A DNA stretch of 7,270 nt from DATBHM01 sp036557505 (lineage in GTDB: Bacteria > Actinomycetota > UBA4738 > JACQTL01): assembly GCA_036557505.1 (NCBI GenBank), contig DATBHM010000172.1, positions 1-7,270 on the forward strand, read 5' to 3'. Numbering within the stretch: position 1 is the first letter of the stretch; every line of letters starts with the position of its first letter. Below are positions 1 to 5,841 of this stretch, in pieces. Both the position numbers and the translations under genes were made by a program. The notes under the pieces were generated by a model that worked only from the letters and a program-made list of their open reading frames with translations, had not been told where the DNA came from and ran no database searches.

Positions 1-487
1 CGCTGTGCACCGTGCTCCGGGTCACGACGAACGTCGCGGGAACCGACGCCGCGAGCGACATCGCCGCGTCGGCCGAGTCCTGATCGGACTGTTCGACGTC
101 CACGTTCCGGATCGTGAGCGTGTGCCCCGTCCCGCCGTTGAACACCGCCGCGATGTCGAACGTGACCTCGAGATCCCGCACCGTCACGTGGAGGTCGCCG
201 TTGCTGCCGTCGCCGAGGACGTTCACGTACTGGACGGCCGGCAGGAACCCCGCCGCGGCCCGCAGGGTGAGGCTCTTGGTGATGGAGAGGTCCTCCATGA
301 TGGTGCCGTTCGTATCCAGGAAGACCACGTCGCCCGGGTCGGCGCCGTCGATGCACGCCTGGAGCGTCGTCGGGCAGTCCGCTCCCGGAAACGTCCACTG
401 GTGGGTGCCGCCGCGCGCAGCCCCGGGCGCGACGAGGACGAGGGCGACGAGCACGGGCACGACCAGGACGACCGATCGACGGAGCAC
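1..487 (-). CDS. Secreted beta-helix-like protein, N-terminal part (partial, runs off left edge)
   Basis: This is the first 162 codons of a gene whose 3' end lies outside the window. The GTG start at 487 is chosen because a clean AAGGAGG (499-493) sits 5 bases upstream and no stop interrupts the frame to base 1. Residues 1 to about 25 form a signal peptide: Arg3-Arg4, then a Val/Leu-rich core ending near PGAARG, which predicts Sec export. The mature part begins HQWTFPG and carries a Cys pair (C38, C45) in the motif CPTTLQACIDGADPGD. It continues with short alternating hydrophobic strands (LTLRAAAGF, LHVTVRDLEV, LTIRNVDV) that look like rungs of a right-handed parallel beta-helix. The layout closely matches the N-terminus of the neighbouring protein encoded at 2152-656, so the two are tandem paralogues on one strand. 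The beta-helix call is inferred from pattern; no enzyme activity or ligand can be deduced. Whether it ends in RTX-like repeats like its neighbour cannot be seen. Confidence 0.8.
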   Translation of the reverse strand, partial: MLRRSVVLVVPVLVALVLVAPGAARGGTHQWTFPGADCPTTLQACIDGADPGDVVFLDTNGTIMEDLSITKSLTLRAAAGFLPAVQYVNVLGDGSNGDLHVTVRDLEVTFDIAAVFNGGTGHTLTIRNVDVEQSDQDSADAAMSLAASVPATFVVTRSTVHS

Positions 488-492
488 GACCA

Positions 493-499
493 CCTCCTT
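493..499 (-). promoter_or_regulatory. Shine-Dalgarno site deciding the GTG start at 487
   Basis: AAGGAGG on the minus strand, 5 bases before the GTG codon. A GTG that is in frame also overlaps this site, so the downstream GTG at 487 is the more credible start. Confidence 0.75.
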
Positions 500-542
500 G
501 GTTCGGGATCGACGGCGGAGCGTCCGCTCATGCCGGCGTCGA

Positions 543-548
543 TGTCAA
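543..548 (-). promoter_or_regulatory. Possible -35 element (TTGACA) for the partial secreted-protein gene
   Basis: A perfect TTGACA lies on the minus strand 55 bases before the GTG start at 487. At the expected 16-18 base distance I see no TANNNT-like -10 box (the sequence there is GGACGC), so this may be chance. If real, the second paralogue would have its own promoter as well as any read-through from the upstream gene. Confidence 0.25.
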
Positions 549-572
549 CTCGATCGGGTGCCGGCGGGTGCG

Positions 573-590
573 CGCCGGAGGCGTCCGGCG
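573..590 (-). terminator. Hairpin in the gap between the two secreted-protein genes
   Basis: Perfect 7-bp inverted repeat CGCCGGA / TCCGGCG with a 4-base loop, located 66 bases beyond the stop codon of the 2152-656 gene. A second, weaker inverted repeat (GACCGAG at 604-610 with CTCGGTC at 625-631, 14-base loop) lies closer to that stop. Neither has a following T tract. The 168-base gap (488-655) holds no other gene I can support. A terminator or read-through-damping role is inference only. Confidence 0.3.
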
Positions 591-655
591 GGCGAGGGTC
601 GCTGACCGAGCGGCTCGGGCGGACCTCGGTCCCGATCCGTCGAGCCTCGGCGCGG

Positions 656-2152
656 TCAGTTGCAGGGGGTCTGGTGCTCGACGCGGATGCGGACGTCGCC
701 GGGGTCTGCCAGGACGCCGTCGTTCCCCGGCCCGCCGTCCACCCGGTCGTTGCCCCGGACGCCGTCCCTGCTGAGGAGGCAGGGGTCGTCCCCCGGACCA
801 CCGAACAGGCGGTCGGGACCCGTGCCTCCGATGATCAGGTCCGCGCCGCCCCCGCCGTCGAGGTAGTCCCGTCCGGCGAGGCCGGACAGGTCGTCCGCGC
901 CGCCCAAGCCGCACACGATGTCGGCGCCCGGCGTCCCGTCGAGCACGTCCGGGCCTCCGCTCCCGACGACCGCGACCCCGGTCGGCGTTCCCGCATCCCG
1001 TTCGAACGCTCCCACGTCCACGCTGGGCCCCGCCAGGCGGGTGTGACCGGCCGCGTCCGGGCTCCCCACCCCGCCCGGTGAGCACACCTCCCCGGCGTCG
1101 ATCAGCGGCGACGACGCCTTCAACGCCAGCCCTCCCGTCCCCGGCTGCGCGTAGCGCGGGTTCACGGCGAGGTTGCCGGGTCCGAGATGGTGCCCCTCGA
1201 GGATGTTCGGGTCGTCGTTCGCGAAGAAGTCGCTTCGCCCCTCACGGAAGGTGAGCGTCGGCTTGTGCATGCTGTCGATCTCGATCGCGGGGCCACGGTT
1301 GCTCGAGAAGACGTCGTCGAACGCGTCGATGGAGATGCGCCCCGTCGGGGCCAGGTCGTTGCGAACGTTCAGCCCGATGAACCCGCTGCGGTCGATCGTG
1401 TTCCCCACCACGTTCACGTCGACGTGGCTCGGGCCCTGAGCGTGCACCGCCACGCCCGCCTCGGCGCCGCAGCAGGCCGCGACGTTCCACACCGAGTTGT
1501 TGAAGTAGTCCGCACGGACGGAGCCGGCCTTCGACGTCTCGAGCATGAACCCGCCGCCGGCCCGGGGGTCGTCGGAGCCGAACAGGCGGTTGCCCACCGC
1601 CCGGAACGACACCAGCCCGGACGGGCTGCCGGTGAACACGGACACCAGGTCGGTCTGCCGCAGCGAGCCCCGCACCGTGGTGTTCGTGACCTCGACGGAG
1701 GACGGTACCGCCAGGTCGAACTCGATCCCCTGGCTCGCCATGGGGCTCAGGTTCATCGTCAGGTGGTGCAGGCCGACGACGTGCCCCGACCCCGCGACCA
1801 GCCGGACGAGGACGCCGAAGGGGATCCTCAGGTCCTCCAGGAACACGCCCAGCGTCCCGGTGCTGCCGTCGCCGGCCGCCATCGCGAGCACCGTGGGATG
1901 GAACCCGGCCGCCGGGCGGACCGTGAGGCTGTGATCGATGACCACCACCTCCTGGACGGGGTCGTTCGTGGCGATCTCGATCGTGTCCCCGGCCGCCGCG
2001 CCGTCGACGCAGTCCTGGAACGTGGTTCCCGGACAGGTCCCCGGGAACGTCCACGTGTCGGCGCCCCCGGCGCGGGCCGGGCTCCCGACGGCTCCGATGG
2101 CCAGGACGAGGGCGGCGACGAGCGGCACGGGCGGGGTGCGGCGGCGCGACAT
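656..2152 (-). CDS. Secreted beta-helix / choice-of-anchor-Q-like protein with C-terminal RTX-like repeats
   Basis: This encodes 498 residues from ATG at 2152, with AGGGAGGA 6 bases upstream. Residues 1-28 form a signal peptide: RRR, then the LVAALVLAIGAV core and an Ala-Arg-Ala cleavage site. The N-terminal mature region has the Cys-pair motif CPGTTFQDCVDGAAAGD (C40, C48). Residues of about 55-330 show repeated short beta-strand/turn units (LTVRPAAGF, VEVTNTTV, VNVVGNTIDRSG) typical of right-handed parallel beta-helix proteins. Residues of about 348-385 (SPLIDAG...DVGAFERD) match the hallmark of choice-of-anchor Q domains. Residues of about 398-480 contain Gly/Asp-rich nonapeptide-like repeats (GADIVCGLGGADDL, DYLDGGGGADLI, DRLFGGPGDD, NDRVDGGPGND), the calcium-binding RTX/hemolysin type. 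The protein ends TPCN, with no LPXTG motif or membrane anchor. It is probably an exported, calcium-stabilised protein acting outside the cell, in adhesion or polysaccharide binding or cleavage. No catalytic residues are recognisable and the true function is unknown. It is followed on the same strand by a partial paralogue at 487 and is divergent from trpB. Confidence 0.85.
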   Translation of the reverse strand: MSRRRTPPVPLVAALVLAIGAVGSPARAGGADTWTFPGTCPGTTFQDCVDGAAAGDTIEIATNDPVQEVVVIDHSLTVRPAAGFHPTVLAMAAGDGSTGTLGVFLEDLRIPFGVLVRLVAGSGHVVGLHHLTMNLSPMASQGIEFDLAVPSSVEVTNTTVRGSLRQTDLVSVFTGSPSGLVSFRAVGNRLFGSDDPRAGGGFMLETSKAGSVRADYFNNSVWNVAACCGAEAGVAVHAQGPSHVDVNVVGNTIDRSGFIGLNVRNDLAPTGRISIDAFDDVFSSNRGPAIEIDSMHKPTLTFREGRSDFFANDDPNILEGHHLGPGNLAVNPRYAQPGTGGLALKASSPLIDAGEVCSPGGVGSPDAAGHTRLAGPSVDVGAFERDAGTPTGVAVVGSGGPDVLDGTPGADIVCGLGGADDLSGLAGRDYLDGGGGADLIIGGTGPDRLFGGPGDDPCLLSRDGVRGNDRVDGGPGNDGVLADPGDVRIRVEHQTPCN

Positions 2153-2181
2153 GACGGTCCTCCCTGGGTGCTCCAGGCCGC

Positions 2182-2210
2182 ACCTTGGGCGTTCGGCGCG
2201 GGCCCGTCAA
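2182..2210 (-). promoter_or_regulatory. Candidate sigma-70 promoter for the 2152-656 secreted-protein gene
   Basis: On the minus strand, TTGACG (2210-2205, 5/6 match to the -35 consensus) is followed by exactly 17 bases and CAAGGT (2187-2182, a weak -10 that keeps the A and final T). Transcription would start near 2175, leaving a leader of about 22 bases that includes the Shine-Dalgarno. The -35 match and spacing are seen; promoter function is inferred. Confidence 0.4.
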
Positions 2211-2225
2211 GCGTGGAGCGATCGG

Positions 2226-2231
2226 TACACT
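2226..2231 (+). promoter_or_regulatory. Candidate -10 box for trpB, near-leaderless
   Basis: TACACT (TANNNT type) ends 9 bases before the trpB ATG at 2241. No Shine-Dalgarno is visible between it and the ATG (the sequence is CGAGCTCCC). With a start site 6-8 bases downstream of the box, the mRNA would begin at or within a few bases of the ATG, the leaderless arrangement common in actinobacteria. No good -35 is seen; the corresponding position overlaps the -35 of the divergent gene. Confidence 0.4.
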
Positions 2232-2240
2232 CGAGCTCCC

Positions 2241-3470
2241 ATGGCCTCCGCCATCCGCCAACGGGATCGAGAGCCGGCCGGCGTCCCCGACGCCCGGGGG
2301 CGGTTCGGCGCATACGGCGGGCGGTACGTGCCGGAGGTGCTTGTCCCGGCCCTCGACGAGCTGGCCGAGGGCTGGGCCTCGACCCGCGACGACCCGGCAT
2401 TCCGTGACGAGCTGGGGCGGCTCCTCCGTGACTTCGTCGGCCGGGCGACGCCGCTCTCGTTCGCCCCGCGCCTTTCTGAGGAGACCGGCTACCGCATCTG
2501 GCTGAAGCGCGAGGACCTCGCCCACACCGGGGCGCACAAGATCAACAACACCGTCGGCCAGGTCCTGCTGGCCCGGCGGCTCGGGAAGCGCCGGATCATC
2601 GCGGAGACCGGCGCCGGCCAGCACGGTGTGGCCACGGCCACCGCGTGCGCGCTGTTCGGCCTGCCGTGCGTCGTGTACATGGGGGAGGAGGACACGCGGC
2701 GCCAGGCCGTGAACGTGGCCCGGATGGAGCTGCTCGGCGCCGAGGTCGTGCCGGTCGCGACGGGATCCCGCACCCTCAAAGACGCCATCAACGAGGCCCT
2801 CCGCGACTGGGCGGCGAGCGTCCGGGACACCCACTACGTCATCGGGTCGGTGGTCGGCCCCCATCCGTTCCCGGCGATGGTCCGGGACTTCCAGCGCGTC
2901 ATCGGGGACGAGGCCAGGGGGCAGTTCACGGCGGCCGGCGACGCGGCCCTGCCGGACGTCGTGGCCGCCTGCGTGGGCGGGGGCTCGAACGCCATCGGGA
3001 TGTTCACCGCATTCGTGGGGTCGGGGGCGCGGCTGGTCGGCGTCGAGGCCGCCGGCCGGGGGACCGGGCGGCTCGGCGACCACTGCGCGACGCTCACCGA
3101 CGGCCGGCCCGGCGTGCTCCACGGTGCGATGTCCTACCTGCTCCAGGACGCGGGCGGGCAGATCGCCGCTACGCACTCCATCTCGGCCGGGCTGGACTAC
3201 CCGGGCGTCGGCCCCGAGCACTCGTATCTGAAGGACGCGGGGCTGGCCGAGTACACCAACGCGACCGACGAGGATGCCCTGCGGGGGTTCGCGGCCCTGG
3301 CCCGCACCGAGGGCATCCTCCCCGCGCTGGAGCCCGCCCACGTGATCGGGTGGCTCCTCCGGCGGCCGCTGCCGGCGGGTTCCTCGGTCCTGGTGTGCCT
3401 GTCGGGCCGGGGCGACAAGGACCTCGACACCGTCCGGGCGGCCGGGGGCGGTTCCGTCACCGGTGTCTGA
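2241..3470 (+). CDS. trpB: Tryptophan synthase beta subunit
   Basis: This encodes 409 residues, the usual TrpB length. TrpB is the PLP enzyme that condenses indole with L-serine to give tryptophan, in the cytoplasmic alpha2-beta2 complex with TrpA. Diagnostic segments in order are GRFGAYGGRYVPE (21-33), the PLP-lysine motif HTGAHKINN with Lys100, ETGAGQHG with catalytic Glu122, the phosphate-clamping GGGSN loop (247-250), SAGLDYPGVGPEH with Asp319 (315-327), and SGRGDKD near the end with Ser388 next to the PLP ring. GRFGAYGGRYVPE near the N-terminus is that of the classical TrpB1 form that pairs with TrpA. The frame stays open upstream to 1938, but ATG 2241 is chosen because the upstream part overlaps the divergent gene and lies outside the family alignment; only about 20 residues precede the conserved core. 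It overlaps trpA by 8 bases, implying translational coupling. I see no trpC or trpD beside it, and no leader peptide with Trp codons or T-box in the 88-base gap upstream. Confidence 0.97.
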   Translation: MASAIRQRDREPAGVPDARGRFGAYGGRYVPEVLVPALDELAEGWASTRDDPAFRDELGRLLRDFVGRATPLSFAPRLSEETGYRIWLKREDLAHTGAHKINNTVGQVLLARRLGKRRIIAETGAGQHGVATATACALFGLPCVVYMGEEDTRRQAVNVARMELLGAEVVPVATGSRTLKDAINEALRDWAASVRDTHYVIGSVVGPHPFPAMVRDFQRVIGDEARGQFTAAGDAALPDVVAACVGGGSNAIGMFTAFVGSGARLVGVEAAGRGTGRLGDHCATLTDGRPGVLHGAMSYLLQDAGGQIAATHSISAGLDYPGVGPEHSYLKDAGLAEYTNATDEDALRGFAALARTEGILPALEPAHVIGWLLRRPLPAGSSVLVCLSGRGDKDLDTVRAAGGGSVTGV

Positions 3471-4245
3471 GCTGGAGGCGGCCCTCCGCCGGCGCCTGGG
3501 TCGGGGCGGCCGGGCGTTCGTCCCGTACGCCATCGGGGGGCATCCCTCGGTGACCCCGGCGTTCCTCCGGGGGTTCGAGCAGGCCGGAGCCGACGCGGTC
3601 GAGGTGGGGGTCCCGTTCTCGGATCCCGTCATGGACGGGCCGGTCATCCAGGAGGCGTCCCGCGTGGCGCTCGAGGCGGGGGCCACGCTGGACTCGGTCC
3701 TCGACCTGGTCGAGGAGGCGGGTCTCGGGGTGCCGGTGGCCGTCATGACCTATCTCAACCCGGTGCTCGCCATGGGGACGACGGAGTTCCTGCGCCGGGC
3801 TCCGGCGTCGGGGGTGAGCGCCGTGATCGTGCCCGACCTCCCCGTCGACGAGGCGGACGACTGGTGCGCCGAGGCGGCCGAGCACCACGTCGAGACCGTG
3901 TTCCTGGCGGCGCCGGGGACCTCGTCCGCGCGGCTCGGCCGGGTGGCCCGGGGCGCACGGGGGTTCGTCTACTGCGTCTCGACGTACGGCGTGACCGGTG
4001 AGCGGGACGAGCTCGGGGGCACGGCCCGCGAGCTGGTCGAGTCGCTCCGGCCGATGACGGACCGTCCGCTGTTGGTCGGCGTGGGCCTCGGCACGCCGGG
4101 ACAGGCCGCCGAGGCGTGCCGGTTCGCCGACGGCGTGGTGGTGGGGACGGCGCTCGTGCGTCCGCTGCTGGACGCGGACGTCGACGGCGCGCTCGCGCTG
4201 GCCGCGGAGTTCCGAGGGGCGGTCCCGGCGGCGAAGGGCTCATAG
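3463..4245 (+). CDS. trpA: Tryptophan synthase alpha subunit
   Basis: This encodes 260 residues from a GTG start that overlaps the end of trpB by 8 bases. TrpA cleaves indole-3-glycerol phosphate to indole and glyceraldehyde 3-phosphate, passing indole through a tunnel to TrpB. It is a TIM barrel. The signature EVGVPFSDPVMDGPVIQ carries both catalytic acids, Glu47 and Asp58 (equivalent to E49 and D60 of the enteric enzyme). MTYLNP (95-100) and PDLPVDE (124-130) are typical strand/loop motifs, and loop 6 is YCVSTYGVTG with Thr178. The phosphate-binding region reads GVGLGTPGQ (206-214) and GVVVGTALV (224-232); many homologues have Ser at two of these places (GFGIS, VGSA), a mild variation. The GTG start fits family N-termini (SELEAALRR...), and only a weak G-rich Shine-Dalgarno precedes it, consistent with coupling to trpB. 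The stop TAG is embedded in a possible promoter box for the next gene. Confidence 0.97.
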   Translation: MSELEAALRRRLGRGGRAFVPYAIGGHPSVTPAFLRGFEQAGADAVEVGVPFSDPVMDGPVIQEASRVALEAGATLDSVLDLVEEAGLGVPVAVMTYLNPVLAMGTTEFLRRAPASGVSAVIVPDLPVDEADDWCAEAAEHHVETVFLAAPGTSSARLGRVARGARGFVYCVSTYGVTGERDELGGTARELVESLRPMTDRPLLVGVGLGTPGQAAEACRFADGVVVGTALVRPLLDADVDGALALAAEFRGAVPAAKGS

Positions 4246-4248
4246 AAT
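4243..4248 (+). promoter_or_regulatory. Possible -10 box ahead of the P450 gene
   Basis: TAGAAT, 5/6 match to TATAAT, overlaps the trpA stop codon and lies 30 bases before the P450 start, leaving room for a leader with the Shine-Dalgarno. There is no recognisable -35 at the right distance, so the P450 gene may equally be read from the trpBA transcript. Confidence 0.3.
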
Positions 4249-4278
4249 CGAACGGACCGAGCCCGGGGGAGAGGACCA

Positions 4279-5511
4279 GTGCAGGCCGAACGAGCGGTGC
4301 GGGCGACCGAGGTGGGCTTCCTGCCCGACGACATCGGGTTCGTGGCGAACCCCTATCCCGTCTACGAGCGGCTCCGCGCGGACCACCCGGTCCTGTACGA
4401 CGACGCGACCGATCACTGGCTGGTGTCCCGGTACCCGGACGTCAACGCCCTGCTCCGCGACCGCCGGTTCGGGCGGACCTACCTCCACGTCGCCACGCAC
4501 GAGGAGATGGGCCATCCGCCGGACCCGCCCGGCCTCGACCCGTTCTGGCACCTGATCCGGAGCGGCATCCTGGACATGGAGCCGCCCGACCATACCCGGG
4601 TCCGTCGACTGGTCTCCAAGGCGTTCACGCCGAAGACGGTCGAGTCGCTCAAGCCGAGCGTCCGGGCCATCGTGGGCCGGCTGGTCGACGGGGTCCGGGG
4701 GATGGGGGAGTTCGACCTCATCGCGGACGTGGCCGAGCCGCTCCCGGTCGAGATCATCGCGGAGATGCTGGGCGTCCCGCAGGCCGACCGGCACCACCTG
4801 CGGCCGTGGTCCGCCGAGATCTGCCTGATGTACGAGCTGAACCCCAGCCCCGACTACGAACGGCGCGCGGTCGCGGCGAGCGTCGAGTTCACCGACTACC
4901 TCCGGGCGCTCTCCCGGGACCGCCGCCGAACGCCGCGGGACGACCTCATCAGCGGGTTGGCGATGGTCGTGGACGAAGGCGAGCGCCTGTCCGAGGACGA
5001 GCTGATCGGAACCTGTGTCCTGCTGCTGAACGCCGGCCACGAGGCGACGGTGAACGCGACCGGCAACGGCTGGTGGGCGCTGTTCCGCCATCCCGAGCAG
5101 CTGGAACGCCTCCGCGCCGACCACGGCCTGGTCCCGCGCGCGGTCGAGGAGCTGCTCCGGTACGACACGCCGCTGCAGATGTTCGAACGGTGGGTCCTGG
5201 AGGACGTGGAGCTGCACGGGCGGCGCATCGCACGCGGGTCCGAGCTGGGGCTGCTGTTCGGCGCGGCGAACCACGACCCAGAGGTGTTCGCCGAGCCCGG
5301 CCGGCTCGACGTGGGGCGCGATCCCAACCCCCACGTCACGTTCGGCGCGGGGATCCACTTCTGCCTGGGGGCGCCGCTCGCCCGGGTGGAGCTCGAGACG
5401 TCGTTCCGGACGATCCTCGAACGGATCCCCGACCTCGAGCTGGTCGAGGAACCCCGCTGGAAGCCCGGCTACATCATCCGGGGTCTGGAGGCGCTGCTCG
5501 TCAGGGGCTGA
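4279..5511 (+). CDS. Cytochrome P450
   Basis: This encodes 410 residues, the normal size of a soluble bacterial class I P450. Such haem monooxygenases hydroxylate small molecules with O2 and electrons from a ferredoxin/reductase pair, which is not encoded in this window. The GTG start at 4279 follows GGGGGAGAGGA (4265-4275). Motifs in order are the N-terminal NPYPVYERLR, the C-helix DHTRVRR (104-110), the I-helix NAGHEAT (251-257), the K-helix EELLR (290-294, ExxR), the segment AANHDPEVFAEPGRLDVGRDPNPH (329-352), and the haem-binding loop FGAGIHFCLG with Cys362 as the iron ligand. All core elements are present, so it should be active. One oddity is that the I-helix acid Glu255 is followed by Ala256, not the usual proton-relay Thr; Thr257 comes one residue later. 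The gene lies 33 bases after trpA on the same strand, so co-transcription is possible, but a substrate related to tryptophan or indole is only a guess. The CYP family cannot be assigned by eye. Confidence 0.95.
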   Translation: MQAERAVRATEVGFLPDDIGFVANPYPVYERLRADHPVLYDDATDHWLVSRYPDVNALLRDRRFGRTYLHVATHEEMGHPPDPPGLDPFWHLIRSGILDMEPPDHTRVRRLVSKAFTPKTVESLKPSVRAIVGRLVDGVRGMGEFDLIADVAEPLPVEIIAEMLGVPQADRHHLRPWSAEICLMYELNPSPDYERRAVAASVEFTDYLRALSRDRRRTPRDDLISGLAMVVDEGERLSEDELIGTCVLLLNAGHEATVNATGNGWWALFRHPEQLERLRADHGLVPRAVEELLRYDTPLQMFERWVLEDVELHGRRIARGSELGLLFGAANHDPEVFAEPGRLDVGRDPNPHVTFGAGIHFCLGAPLARVELETSFRTILERIPDLELVEEPRWKPGYIIRGLEALLVRG

Positions 5512-5513
5512 GC

Positions 5514-5528
5514 GCCGTCCGCGACGGC
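5514..5528. terminator. Short hairpin between the P450 gene and the convergent tRNA gene
   Basis: Perfect 6-bp inverted repeat GCCGTC / GACGGC with a 3-base loop, starting 3 bases after the P450 stop codon and 14 bases from the tRNA 3' end. Its place between convergent genes suggests a two-way terminator. There is no T tract, as is common in high-GC bacteria. Confidence 0.4.
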
Positions 5529-5541
5529 CCCTGCAGTGCGG

Positions 5542-5624
5542 TGCCGGGAGAGGGACTCGAACCCTCAAGGGCGGAGCCCACGCGATTTTGAGTCGCGCGC
5601 GTTTGCCAATTTCGCCATCCCGGC
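5542..5624 (-). tRNA. tRNA-Leu (anticodon CAA)
   Basis: An 83-base class II tRNA folds completely. The acceptor stem is GCCGGGA / TCCCGGC with discriminator A at 5542. The D-arm is GCG...CGC with TTGGCAAA in the loop. The anticodon stem CGCGA / TCGCG carries loop CTCAAAA (anticodon CAA at 5590-5588, reading UUG). The long variable arm has stem GGGC / GCCC, and the T-arm is GAGGG TTCGAGT CCCTC. The long variable arm, A73 and the CAA anticodon all agree with leucine. The 3' CCA is not encoded (the next bases are CCG), so it must be added by the CCA-adding enzyme. The gene is convergent with the P450 gene and divergent from the transporter genes. Confidence 0.96.
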
Positions 5625-5635
5625 GGGTGGGCGAC

Positions 5636-5641
5636 AGCCTA
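5636..5641 (-). promoter_or_regulatory. Candidate -10 box for tRNA-Leu
   Basis: TAGGCT (TANNNT type) on the minus strand lies 11 bases before the mature tRNA 5' end, a distance that allows a start a few bases upstream of the tRNA. No clear -35 is seen. Confidence 0.35.
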
Positions 5642-5794
5642 CCGCGACCGCCGTGCCCGACCGCCTCCGGGATTGGCGACGATGGGAGCCAAATCGACAC
5701 AACTGGATCACCATGGGACCTCGTATGACGTTCCGGCGGGATCGGGGGGCCAAACAGGGCGGGCGGCTGCTTCCCCAGGGCCCGTCAACTGTGG

Positions 5795-5800
5795 TACACC
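5795..5800 (+). promoter_or_regulatory. Weak candidate -10 box for the binding-protein gene
   Basis: TACACC resembles the TACACT ahead of trpB and would give a leader of about 35 bases before the TTG start at 5842. No good -35 is visible. The rest of the 217-base stretch from 5625 to 5841 contains the tRNA promoter region and nothing else I can support. Confidence 0.25.
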
Positions 5801-5826
5801 TCGCCGCCAAGGGTAGGAACGAGAGA

Positions 5827-5833
5827 AAGGAGG
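5827..5833 (+). promoter_or_regulatory. Shine-Dalgarno site deciding the TTG start at 5842
   Basis: AAGGAGG, within a longer purine run (GAGAGAAAGGAGGGGAGG), lies 8 bases before TTG 5842. This strong site selects a TTG start over in-frame upstream ATG (5713) and GTG (5791) codons that would put 17 to 43 extra charged residues in front of the signal peptide. Confidence 0.75.
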
Positions 5834-5841
5834 GGAGGCGC

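Noticed and set aside
5..1081. A 358-codon plus-strand frame at the left edge
   Set aside because: It is antisense to two minus-strand genes with signal peptides, ribosome sites and clear domain patterns; its composition is Arg/Val/Asp-rich noise.
2153..2177. A 5-bp hairpin (CCTGG/CCAGG, 2163-2177) touching the Shine-Dalgarno of the secreted-protein gene as a possible riboswitch or thermometer
   Set aside because: Too short to separate from chance at this GC content, and it pairs with only part of the ribosome site.
1242..3746. An 834-codon open frame on the minus strand that crosses trpB and the 2152-656 gene
   Set aside because: It is antisense to unmistakable trpB and out of frame with the secreted-protein gene. 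The product is Arg/Pro/Gly-rich without domains, as expected of shadow frames in very GC-rich DNA.
5542..5624. tRNA gene as an attachment site of an integrated element
   Set aside because: No integrase, no second copy of the tRNA end and no foreign-looking genes are present in the window.
4240..5700. A 486-codon minus-strand frame antisense to the P450 and running through the tRNA
   Set aside because: It mirrors the P450 codon pattern, contains the tRNA gene and shows no recognisable family; a GC-driven shadow.
5536..5841. N-terminal extension of the binding protein to 5536
   Set aside because: It would translate through the tRNA-Leu gene and place about 100 residues in front of an obvious lipoprotein signal; TTG 5842 has a strong Shine-Dalgarno.
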